Shown here piece by piece: positions 8,187-15,575 of a DNA stretch of 64,000 nt. The notes below the pieces were generated by a model, which was given only the letters and a program-made list of their open reading frames with translations, did no database searches and was not told the DNA's origin. Positions within the stretch are counted from its first letter, which is position 1. Each line of letters starts with the position of its first letter. The translations under genes were made by a program, and so were the position numbers. Source of the DNA: Anaerococcus vaginimassiliensis (GTDB lineage: Bacteria > Bacillota > Clostridia > Tissierellales > Peptoniphilaceae); assembly GCF_900626155.1 (NCBI RefSeq), contig NZ_LR130844.1, positions 1,079,108 to 1,143,107 of the forward strand. Reading direction: 5' to 3'.

Positions 8187-8942
8187 CTAGTCTATAAGTG
8201 AGAGATATCTTTCGATATTGATATTTTCATCAGTTGAATATTCTATTACGTCCTTATATATTTTTGAGATGATCTCTACGGTTTTTTTGCAAGCTTCTTC
8301 TACAGATTTACCTTCAAGATAATAAATTATAAAGAGTCCATCGAATAAATCTCCAGTTCCTGTAAGTCTTTTAGGAAGTTTCTTAAAAGGAACTTTAAAT
8401 TCATATCCATCGAATCCTTCTACATAATAATTGTCTCCATCTGAAACAGAAGTAATAAGATATTTTTGTCCATTTTGTTTGAAAGTGTCATAATCTATAT
8501 CCAAAAACTTAGCTTCTGTAGCGTTTGGAGTTATGATATCAGCAAGCTCTACAAGAGATTTGTAATTGTCTAGGATAGTTTCATCTATAGTTTCATATAA
8601 AGAACCATCATCACCCATTATAGGATCAAATAGAACAGTAGTTTCATATGATAAGTTTTTGACATAATCATAGATTATATCTCTTTGCTTGGTATTGTGG
8701 ATATAACCTATAGAAATAAGGTCAAATTTAAATCCTAAGTCCTCCCAGTTTTTTAGACAATCATCTAAGTAGTCAGTACAATCTAAAACTGCGTTTTTTC
8801 CATAGGAAAAGTTATTAGCAATCAAGGCAGTAGGCAAGAAAAATCCCCTGTATTCCTTATAAGAAAGAACAGAGTCCATCATTTTTCCGGCCATCTTACC
8901 TAGTGATACAAAGTCATTTATAATAAGTATGTTTTTCATCAA
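8187..8942 (-). CDS. Pyridoxal/pyridoxamine kinase-like protein (ribokinase superfamily)
   Basis: A 251-residue cytosolic kinase. DPIMGDDGSLY (about residues 109-119) is the family's ATP/Mg region, TPNATEA (about 138-144) matches the conserved T-P-N-x-x-E motif, and LTGTGDLFDG (about 195-204) carries the anion hole and catalytic Asp. These are hallmarks of PdxK/PdxY enzymes, which phosphorylate vitamin B6 vitamers to yield PLP. The N-terminus is slightly shorter than in E. coli PdxY. A hydroxymethylpyrimidine kinase is a less likely alternative. It is first in a two-gene operon with the MATE exporter. Confidence 0.8.
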   Translation of the reverse strand: MMKNILIINDFVSLGKMAGKMMDSVLSYKEYRGFFLPTALIANNFSYGKNAVLDCTDYLDDCLKNWEDLGFKFDLISIGYIHNTKQRDIIYDYVKNLSYETTVLFDPIMGDDGSLYETIDETILDNYKSLVELADIITPNATEAKFLDIDYDTFKQNGQKYLITSVSDGDNYYVEGFDGYEFKVPFKKLPKRLTGTGDLFDGLFIIYYLEGKSVEEACKKTVEIISKIYKDVIEYSTDENINIERYLSLID

Positions 8943-9016
8943 TTTTCACCTCACCTTATATCTTATGAATAATAAATCTTATGTCAAATTATATATGTGT
9001 AATATCCAAAGGAAAG

Positions 9017-9025
9017 TGGTATAAT
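9017..9025 (+). promoter_or_regulatory. Extended -10 element of cls, implying a leaderless transcript
   Basis: TGGTATAAT is an extended -10 box whose last base is only six bases before the cls ATG at 9032. Transcription would start at or next to the start codon. No clear -35 box is seen. Confidence 0.5.
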
Positions 9026-9031
9026 TAACCT

Positions 9032-10624
9032 ATGTACAAATTTAATAAAAACATTATTAATAAAATCAATGAAAATAAGTATGTGAAAAAGACCAGAAAG
9101 AGTTTGGGAAGTTTGATCTTCTCCCGTGTTGGACTTTTTGTATTTCTAATACTTATACAACTGGGGCTAATGGTCTACTTTTATCATTATCTAAAGGTAG
9201 ATTCAACTTATCTTGTGGGTGGAGATACAGCATCCAAACTTTTGATTATGCTCATAATTCTTAATATGGAAGAAGTCTCCAATTCTAACAAGCTTTCTTG
9301 GTTTTTGCTTATTGCACTTGTTCCAACATTTGGAATCATTGCATTTTTGATGAGTCACTTTTCTATTGGCTATAGGAGGGAGCAAAGAAAAGTTTTAAAG
9401 CTAAATAATGATTCCAGAGCCTACACAGATCTTGACGATAAGCTAGAAAAGATGATAAAAAATAGAGAAGAAAGATTTTATCCAATAGCCAAATATTTAG
9501 ATGATGTTGGCGGATTTCCTACATACAAAGATACATCTTCAACATATTTTAAGGTAGGAGATGATATGTTTGAAGCGATGCTAAAAGACGTAAAAAACGC
9601 CAAGGACTTTATCTTCATGGAGTTTTTCATAATAGATTATGGATATATGTGGGGGACTATACTTGAAGAGTTAGTTAAAAAAACTAAAGAGGGAGTAGAA
9701 GTTAGACTTTTAATTGATGGATCAAACTTGATTACCAGAGTTAAATCTAATTTCCCAGAGGAGATGGCAAGTCTAGGTATAGAATGTAGGGTGTTTTCTA
9801 AGATGTATCCTATAGTATCAACCTATCAAAACAACAGAGACCACAGGAAAGTTATGGTAATAGATGGCAAATGTGCCTATACCGGAGGGATCAATCTTTC
9901 TGATGAATACATAAATGTATATGAAAGATTTGGCCACTGGAAAGATTGCGGTGCACGACTAACAGGAAGTGCAGTCAAATCTTTTGCAATTATGTTTTTA
10001 AATATGTGGAACTCTATAGATAAAGAGGCGGAAGATTACACACCTTACCTAAAGACTTATCCTCAAACAGAAGGTAAAGGCTTATATATTCCTTTTGCAG
10101 ACAATCCTTTGGACAATGAAACTATCTCAAAAAATGTCCTTATTGATATAATTAACAAGGCAAAGACCTATGTATATCTTATGAGTCCGTATTTAATAAT
10201 AGATGAGGAAATTAGAAATGCAATAAAGCTTGCCTCCAAATCAGGCATAGATGTCAGAATCTGCCTACCTCATATACCAGATAAGAAGATTTCTTTTGCC
10301 CTAGCCAAAGACCACTACGAAGGAATGCTTGAGGCGGGAGTTAGGATATTTGAATATACACCAGGCTTTGTTCATTCAAAGACTTGGCTTGCCGATGATA
10401 GTATTGGCTTTGTTGGAACAATTAACCTTGACTACAGAGCACTTTATCAAAACTTTGAGTGTGGAGTTTTGATGTATGAGTCAAATAGTTTGGTAGAAAT
10501 TAAAAATGATTTTGACATTTTCTTTGAAATTGCAACTGAAATAAATATGGAAGATGCAAAAAATATATCTAAGGGTGAAAAGCTTCTAGCAAAAATTGCT
10601 AAACCATTTTCAGTTTTGATGTAG
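9032..10624 (+). CDS. cls: Cardiolipin synthase
   Basis: A 530-residue membrane enzyme that condenses phosphatidylglycerol to cardiolipin. Two to three N-terminal hydrophobic segments (about residues 30-115) anchor it; two phospholipase-D HKD motifs follow: HRKVMVIDG around residue 270 and HSKTWLADD around 448, each followed by GG-N or GT-N. The length is slightly above the usual 480-510. The AGGAAAG upstream sits inside the promoter region, so an SD-led start is unlikely and the mRNA is probably leaderless. Its terminator is the second copy of a duplicated hairpin (10859-10888). Confidence 0.95.
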   Translation: MYKFNKNIINKINENKYVKKTRKSLGSLIFSRVGLFVFLILIQLGLMVYFYHYLKVDSTYLVGGDTASKLLIMLIILNMEEVSNSNKLSWFLLIALVPTFGIIAFLMSHFSIGYRREQRKVLKLNNDSRAYTDLDDKLEKMIKNREERFYPIAKYLDDVGGFPTYKDTSSTYFKVGDDMFEAMLKDVKNAKDFIFMEFFIIDYGYMWGTILEELVKKTKEGVEVRLLIDGSNLITRVKSNFPEEMASLGIECRVFSKMYPIVSTYQNNRDHRKVMVIDGKCAYTGGINLSDEYINVYERFGHWKDCGARLTGSAVKSFAIMFLNMWNSIDKEAEDYTPYLKTYPQTEGKGLYIPFADNPLDNETISKNVLIDIINKAKTYVYLMSPYLIIDEEIRNAIKLASKSGIDVRICLPHIPDKKISFALAKDHYEGMLEAGVRIFEYTPGFVHSKTWLADDSIGFVGTINLDYRALYQNFECGVLMYESNSLVEIKNDFDIFFEIATEINMEDAKNISKGEKLLAKIAKPFSVLM

Positions 10625-10639
10625 AATTAAATATGATTT

Positions 10640-10663
10640 TTAGAACTCCGATATGGAGTTCTT
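10640..10663 (+). repeat. Direct repeat copy 1 (24 bp, hairpin-forming) flanking a MITE-like element
   Basis: A 24-base unit containing AGAACTCC-GATAT-GGAGTTCT, identical to 10859-10882. This copy has no following T run and so is a weak terminator, unlike the second copy. Confidence 0.85.
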
Positions 10664-10858
10664 AGAGCGTATACAAAATCTAAAAACGCTTACCCAACTA
10701 CAGAAATTTAGAAATTCTAAATCTCATAATACTGTAAATCGCAAACTCGCCAATGCTCAAACAGTGCGGTTTACGGACGCATTATATCGATTTGAATTTC
10801 TTAAAATTTCTTTCGAATGGAACGCTTCCTTTTAGATTTTGTCACTTTGTCAACAGCC
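10664..10858. mobile_element. MITE-like palindromic element of about 195 bp
   Basis: Lies exactly between two perfect 24-bp direct repeats. Outer inverted repeats ACAAAATCTAAAA (10673-10685) and TTTTAGATTTTGT (10830-10842) are followed inwards by further imperfect inverted pairs (AGAAATTTAGAAATTCTAAATC against GATTTGAATTTCTTAAAATTTCT) and an inner GTAAATCGCA/TGCGGTTTAC pair. No credible coding frame. The structure suggests a non-autonomous mobile element or a large structured RNA placed between cls and its terminator. No second copy was seen in this window. Confidence 0.6.
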
Positions 10859-10888
10859 TTAGAACTCCGATATGGAGTTCTTTTTTTG
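10859..10888 (+). terminator. Terminator of cls; direct repeat copy 2
   Basis: AGAACTCC-GATAT-GGAGTTCT followed by eight Ts. The first 24 bases are identical to 10640-10663. Confidence 0.85.
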
Positions 10889-10890
10889 TC

Positions 10891-10918
10891 TTGCAATATT
10901 TTCTTTGCGTGTTATAAT
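10891..10918 (+). promoter_or_regulatory. Predicted promoter of the GntR-ABC operon
   Basis: TTGCAA (10891-10896), 16-base spacer, TATAAT (10913-10918). Confidence 0.6.
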
Positions 10919-10931
10919 ATAAATAAGATAT

Positions 10932-10950
10932 GTATGGTATATGACCATAC
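10932..10950 (+). promoter_or_regulatory. Probable autoregulatory operator for the GntR (YtrA-type) repressor
   Basis: A perfect inverted repeat GTATGGT-ATATG-ACCATAC just downstream of the predicted transcription start and upstream of the SD. YtrA-type GntR repressors characteristically bind inverted repeats near their own promoter. Confidence 0.7.
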
Positions 10951-10966
10951 ACCATATGGAGGGAAT

Positions 10967-11350
10967 ATGTTTAATATAAATTATTCTTCTGAAGTACCTC
11001 TATACCAACAAATAGTTGAGCAAACCAAAGGAATGCTTGCGGCTGATTTATTAAAGGACGGGGACAAATTTCCTTCTGTAAGAGAAATATCCAAAAGCCT
11101 TTCAATCAACCAAACTACAGTGTCTAAAGCCTTCAAGGAGTTAGATAGGCTAGGCATTATAGAAACTAAGCCTGGTATAGGTACTTTTATTAAAATTGAT
11201 GAAGAAAAAATAGAAAATAGCAAGGAAGAGTTTAGCTTAAAACTTGAGGATGAATTTAAACAAGCAATATTTTTGGGCTTTGACTTAGAAGAAATAAGTG
11301 AGCTTTACAAAAAAGTAGAAAGGAGTTTGTATGAAGATAAGGGCAAATAA
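10967..11350 (+). CDS. GntR family transcriptional regulator, YtrA subfamily
   Basis: A protein of 127 residues. Residues 8-75 form the GntR winged helix-turn-helix (S-E-V-P-L-Y-Q-Q-I at the start, FPSVREISKSLSINQTTVSKAF as the recognition region, and the GIGTF wing). The short helical C-terminus has no FCD or UTRA ligand domain, which defines the YtrA group. The start is set at 10967, preceded by GGAGGG; the longer frame back to 10817 has no support. It is first in an operon and overlaps the ABC ATPase by 20 bases, so it probably represses its own ABC transporter operon through the adjacent operator. Confidence 0.92.
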   Translation: MFNINYSSEVPLYQQIVEQTKGMLAADLLKDGDKFPSVREISKSLSINQTTVSKAFKELDRLGIIETKPGIGTFIKIDEEKIENSKEEFSLKLEDEFKQAIFLGFDLEEISELYKKVERSLYEDKGK

Positions 11351-12203
11351 TGTTAGCAAGGCTTTTGATGATAAAAAAGTTTTGGACGATATCTCTTTTG
11401 ACCTAGAAGAAGGAATGATAACAGGTCTTGTTGGAAGAAATGGATCTGGTAAAACCACCCTACTAAAGTGTCTGTCAGGTATATATGATATGGACTGTGG
11501 CAACTTCACTATAGATGAGAAACTGTTAGCCAAGAATCCTGATTTAATTAAAAACATTGGATTTTTACCAGACAGGTTTGATTATTTTTCTTATTTTAAG
11601 GTCAATAATATACCAAGTTTCTATAAGACAATCTATGATGATTTTGATGAAGAATTCTTCTTTGAGGAAATTAAAAAGCAAAATATCGACCCAAATAAAA
11701 ATGTTAGGAATTTCTCCAAGGGACAAAAAAGTATCCTAGGTCTAATTACAATCCTTGCAACAAGGGCAAAAGTTATTTTAATAGATGAAATACTTGATGG
11801 AATGGATGTTTTAAACAAGAAGGAAATTGTAAATTACCTAATAGACGCCAAGGATAATGGCAGGGCAATCCTTGCCTCAAGTCACGAACTAGATCAGCTT
11901 TCTGGTATATGTGATTATATCTATTATCTAACTATAAATGGCAAACTTATTAATACGAACGATTCTACTATTAATAAAATCAAGAAAGCCCAAGTTGTAT
12001 TTAAAGATGAGATTTCAAATGATTTTAGAGACAAAGTTATAGTAGTTAGTGAGATTGGTAGAGTTGCGACTATTCTAGTAAATGCAAGCGATGATAGACT
12101 AGAAGATTTATTAAATAGAGATGACATCATTCAATATGATATCCTAACCCCTAAAATAGAGGATTATTTCTATCTTGAAAAGGGAGGCGAGAAAGATGCG
12201 TAA
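11331..12203 (+). CDS. ABC transporter ATP-binding protein (YtrB/BcrA-like)
   Basis: A 290-residue ATPase. Walker A is GRNGSGKTT (about residues 35-43), the signature region reads NFSKGQKS (about 125-132) with K in place of the more usual G-G, and Walker B is ILIDEILDG (about 147-155); the switch His follows in ASSHELDQ. The C-terminal 80 residues are the usual extension of this exporter group. It pairs with the downstream permease. Such YtrA-linked exporters often respond to cell-wall-active peptides or antibiotics, which is an inference here. Confidence 0.9.
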   Translation: MKIRANNVSKAFDDKKVLDDISFDLEEGMITGLVGRNGSGKTTLLKCLSGIYDMDCGNFTIDEKLLAKNPDLIKNIGFLPDRFDYFSYFKVNNIPSFYKTIYDDFDEEFFFEEIKKQNIDPNKNVRNFSKGQKSILGLITILATRAKVILIDEILDGMDVLNKKEIVNYLIDAKDNGRAILASSHELDQLSGICDYIYYLTINGKLINTNDSTINKIKKAQVVFKDEISNDFRDKVIVVSEIGRVATILVNASDDRLEDLLNRDDIIQYDILTPKIEDYFYLEKGGEKDA

Positions 12204-13437
12204 TTTTACAAAGTTATTTAAGTTTACTGCAAAGAGATTTTCACTATGGTTAGCCCTAATAACTGTATTTATGACTATGACTATAGGACTAACAAGCAGA
12301 CGATTAATCCAAGATGACTATAAGAGATTTAATATGGATGCTATAGAAATATGGGAAGATATAGAAGGTAAAAAGTTCGACAAAGATTTCATCTTGGATG
12401 ATAAAACTATGGATGAATTAGATGTTCATGCCATGAAGTACAAGGAAAAATATAAAATCATAGAAGATGATAAACTTTGGCAGATGGACTCAGACTATCA
12501 GACTGATTATTATGATAGGCTGGGTGAAGGAGAAAACGGACGAAATGCCCATTATACCTACAATGATTTTATGAGAATCTTCAATAGAACTAGTGATGGC
12601 AAGCTAAGTGCAAGTTCTTATTTAGATAATCTTGTTGCTCCAGTAATGGTTATCATAGCTCTTTTTGCAATAACAATTACAAGTATAGAAGAATCCATGC
12701 CTATATTTGAATTTACAAGAATGATGCCTTGGAAAAAACGAGACGATCTTTTGATGAAAATTGGGATTGTCTTTAGCTTTGGGATTTTGATCTTTGCAAT
12801 AAATTCCATAATCCTATCATTTTTATTAAAATCATCTGGATTTGGACCTGTTGTAAGTATGAAAGAATCTTTTAGTCATATCGCTAAAGACATTCTAGTA
12901 TTTTTGGCAACATCAATACTTTCAACATCACTCGGCTTTATTGCAGGTAACATAATCGGTCATATTGGTTTATTTATTCTAACTATCGGTGGCGTATCTT
13001 TAATAAAGGAAGATATCAGCATGCTCTCTAGAGTATTTTCAAACGAAGGTGCTATGGCAATTGACAATGCCTTTGCAAGCTTTATGGATGATAAAAATAT
13101 ATTTGTAAGAACCCTAATAAGCTTAACTAATATAGCAATAGATAACATCATGTCTGTTGGAGCATTTTTAATAATTTCAATCCTTGTGCTACTTTTAGCT
13201 CTAACAGTAAATAAAAAATCAACATCTGAAAGAAGTGGATATATGATAGTATCTAAGCCAATAGGGATATTTGCTAAAATAATGGGAAGCTTGACCCTTG
13301 CTAATATAATCACTTCAATCCTATCAAGTATGTTAGTTGAATCAGCTGGAGTAGTCTCTATAATAGTATTTGCCCTAGCTATGTTGCTAAGTTACAAATT
13401 CTTTGATATTCTATTTAAGATAAGACTTAAATTTTAA
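12196..13437 (+). CDS. ABC transporter permease, membrane subunit
   Basis: A protein of 413 residues. The start at 12196 follows GGGAGGCGA and overlaps the ATPase gene by 8 bases. An N-terminal TM (about residues 14-33) is followed by a charged extracytoplasmic loop of about 115 residues, then five or six hydrophobic helices (about 150-410). The layout (TM1, large loop, TM bundle) is that of ABC-2-type exporter permeases. No specific substrate family was recognised. Confidence 0.8.
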   Translation: MRNFTKLFKFTAKRFSLWLALITVFMTMTIGLTSRRLIQDDYKRFNMDAIEIWEDIEGKKFDKDFILDDKTMDELDVHAMKYKEKYKIIEDDKLWQMDSDYQTDYYDRLGEGENGRNAHYTYNDFMRIFNRTSDGKLSASSYLDNLVAPVMVIIALFAITITSIEESMPIFEFTRMMPWKKRDDLLMKIGIVFSFGILIFAINSIILSFLLKSSGFGPVVSMKESFSHIAKDILVFLATSILSTSLGFIAGNIIGHIGLFILTIGGVSLIKEDISMLSRVFSNEGAMAIDNAFASFMDDKNIFVRTLISLTNIAIDNIMSVGAFLIISILVLLLALTVNKKSTSERSGYMIVSKPIGIFAKIMGSLTLANIITSILSSMLVESAGVVSIIVFALAMLLSYKFFDILFKIRLKF

Positions 13438-13446
13438 GGAGTAATT

Positions 13447-13887
13447 ATGGCAAAAGATAGACTAAGTTGGCAAGAATATTTTATGAAACTTGCAAAAAAT
13501 GTTGCAATGAGAGGAACGTGTGATAGGGCATATGTTGGTTGTGTTATTGTAAATGAGGAAAATAGAATAGTAACAACTGGATATAACGGATCTATATCAG
13601 GCAATCCCCACTGTGACGAGGTAGGTCACACCATGAGAGATGGGCACTGTATTGCAACAATTCACGCTGAGATGAATGCAATATTATATTGTGCCAAGGA
13701 GGGAATTGCTCTAAAGGATACTATATGTTATGTAACACATTTTCCTTGCCTTAATTGTACCAAGTCCCTTATCCAAGCAGGTATCAAGAAAATATATTAC
13801 AACGTAGCCTACAGGATGGACGATTATGCAGTTGAGCTTTTAGAAAAGAACAATATATCCTATGAACAAGTAGAGGTATGTGATTAG
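13447..13887 (+). CDS. dCMP deaminase (ComEB-type cytidine/deoxycytidylate deaminase)
   Basis: A 146-residue zinc enzyme that converts dCMP to dUMP, supplying dTMP synthesis. The zinc site is complete: HAEMNAI (around residue 73) and PCLNC (around 101-105). The N-terminal W-Q-E-Y-F-M-K-L-A and the T-C-D-R-A-Y-V-G-C-V-I-V segments match dCMP deaminases rather than tRNA or cytidine deaminases. It lies 9 bases after the permease, with the HAD gene starting right after its stop, so it appears to share the operon. Confidence 0.93.
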   Translation: MAKDRLSWQEYFMKLAKNVAMRGTCDRAYVGCVIVNEENRIVTTGYNGSISGNPHCDEVGHTMRDGHCIATIHAEMNAILYCAKEGIALKDTICYVTHFPCLNCTKSLIQAGIKKIYYNVAYRMDDYAVELLEKNNISYEQVEVCD

Positions 13888-14574
13888 ATGAAAATTATAG
13901 CATCTGATTTTGACGGAACTATCTATATAGATGAAGGATTTAAGGAAAATGATTTAGAGGCTATAAGATCCTTCAAGGCTTCTTCTGGTATCTTTGGAAT
14001 AGTAACTGGAAGAAGCTACTTTTCCCTAAAAAGCTTGATTGATGGAAAAATTAATCCTGATTTTGTTATAGCTAACAACGGCTCTCATATTCTCGTAAAT
14101 GATAAAAAAGAGATGAGAGAAGTATATAAGAAGACTTTAGATAAGGATAGGCTAAGAGAGATAATTGATTATTACAAGAAAGATTATCCAATTAAGATAT
14201 TTACAGATTTGGATAGAAAAATAGATAGATTAGATGATTTAAAAAAAGATGAAGAAGTCTATTCCCTAGCTATTTATAGTTATGATTTTTTAAACAATCC
14301 TTTCGGGGATTTATTCTCCTTCCATAAGTCAATTGGAGTAATAGATGTTATAGATAAAGATATATCCAAACAAACGGGTATTGATTTTATAAAGAAATTC
14401 TACGCTTATGATAAAGATATCATATCAATTGGTGATGACTACAACGACATAAGTTTTTTAAAAGAAACACCCTTATCATTTACCCTAAATTATGTGACAG
14501 AAGAATCTGTAGTAGATGTGTGTAATCATAGGGTAGAGGATATTAGTGAATTGATAGAAAAATACGGACAATAA
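13888..14574 (+). CDS. HAD superfamily hydrolase (Cof-like sugar/nucleotide phosphatase)
   Basis: A 228-residue phosphatase. Motif I DFDGTIY (residues 6-12) bears the nucleophile and general acid aspartates, motif II is VTGRSYF (about 50), and the conserved Lys plus motif IV appear at the C-terminus as IGDDYNDISFL (about 173-183). The type IIB cap is in the middle and is short for the family. Immediately adjacent to the dCMP deaminase, so co-transcribed; the substrate is unknown. SD is provided by the end of the previous gene (GAGG). Confidence 0.88.
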   Translation: MKIIASDFDGTIYIDEGFKENDLEAIRSFKASSGIFGIVTGRSYFSLKSLIDGKINPDFVIANNGSHILVNDKKEMREVYKKTLDKDRLREIIDYYKKDYPIKIFTDLDRKIDRLDDLKKDEEVYSLAIYSYDFLNNPFGDLFSFHKSIGVIDVIDKDISKQTGIDFIKKFYAYDKDIISIGDDYNDISFLKETPLSFTLNYVTEESVVDVCNHRVEDISELIEKYGQ

Positions 14575-14606
14575 AACCGACTCTAATTTGGAGTCGGTTT
14601 TATTTT
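14573..14606. terminator. Terminator between the HAD and PfkB genes
   Basis: AAAACCGACTC and GAGTCGGTTTT form a perfect 11-bp stem with flanking A/T runs that could serve both convergent genes. Confidence 0.9.
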
Positions 14607-14612
14607 TATATA

Positions 14613-15545
14613 TTATTGAAGTTTTTCAATTTCTACCAAAGATAAGATATCCATTATCTCATCACGAGTTGCAAGATCTAATACCCTTGCAGTAGCAGAT
14701 GCACTTGCTACAGACATTCTGTAGGATTCTACAGGATCTCCATCACGAACTATAGTTCCTAAGAATCCTGCTATCATGGCATCTCTACAAGCAACTGTAT
14801 TTATGATTTCCTTATCATCTTCTACAGTTTTTGATTGGTAAACTTCATCTTTAGTAAAGAACATTGATCCGCTAGCTCCAAAGGATATGATGACGTATTT
14901 TGCTCCCATTTCTACTAGCTTCTTACCATATGGAATGTAGTCTTCTTTATTTTCAATTCTAACATTAAATATTTCTTCTATATCTTCACCGTTTGGCTTT
15001 ACAAGAAGAGGTTTTTGTTTAACCATATCTAGTAAATATCTTGCAGGAACATCTGCCACGAAGTCTGCACCATTAGCAGTAGCGACTGATACAAGTCTTG
15101 TGTAAATATCATTATCTAGGCCATCTTCCATTGGTGGAACAGATCCTCCGAATATGATTGTATCACCTTCTCTAACTCTTGATAGATAATAAACTAGTTC
15201 ATCTACTTCGTCAGATTTTATAGTTGGACCTGGGAAGTTTATCATAGTTTCTTGCTTGTTTTCAAATATTTTGATATTTGTTCTATTGTGGTTTGACATT
15301 TTCACAAAGTTGGTGCTGATATTTTCTTTAGTTAGCCAATCGGTAATGAATTCCCCTTGGAATCCTCCAACAAAACCTGTAGCTATTGTTGGAATCCTAA
15401 GAGATGAAAGGATTCTTGATACATTTAGGGCCTTTCCTCCTGGTAGGGATCTTTCAGCTAAGATATCATTTTGTTGGCCTAGGTTGAGATTTTTAAGTTC
15501 AACAAATAGGTCAATGGATGGGTTAAGAGTTACGGTATAAATCAT
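14613..15545 (-). CDS. PfkB family kinase, 1-phosphofructokinase/tagatose-6-phosphate kinase type, with altered GAGD motif
   Basis: A 310-residue kinase. It begins with the family's YTVTLNPSID, contains the N-terminal G-G-K-A-L-N-V-S-R substrate region (about residues 36-44) and FGGSVPP (about 130). It would phosphorylate a sugar phosphate such as fructose-1-P or tagatose-6-P in the cytosol. The C-terminal motif that normally reads GAGDS, forming the anion hole and catalytic Asp, reads ACRDA here: the Asp is kept but both glycines are lost. No fructose PTS lies next to it; it follows ddl-murF on the same strand with a 30-base gap. Activity and specificity are uncertain. Confidence 0.8.
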   Translation of the reverse strand: MIYTVTLNPSIDLFVELKNLNLGQQNDILAERSLPGGKALNVSRILSSLRIPTIATGFVGGFQGEFITDWLTKENISTNFVKMSNHNRTNIKIFENKQETMINFPGPTIKSDEVDELVYYLSRVREGDTIIFGGSVPPMEDGLDNDIYTRLVSVATANGADFVADVPARYLLDMVKQKPLLVKPNGEDIEEIFNVRIENKEDYIPYGKKLVEMGAKYVIISFGASGSMFFTKDEVYQSKTVEDDKEIINTVACRDAMIAGFLGTIVRDGDPVESYRMSVASASATARVLDLATRDEIMDILSLVEIEKLQ

Positions 15546-15575
15546 TTTTACTCCTTATTCTTTTCTTTTCTTTTT

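Noticed and set aside
10653..10835. A 60-codon frame inside the MITE-like element
   Set aside because: No SD, no homology I recognise, and it follows the palindromic structure.
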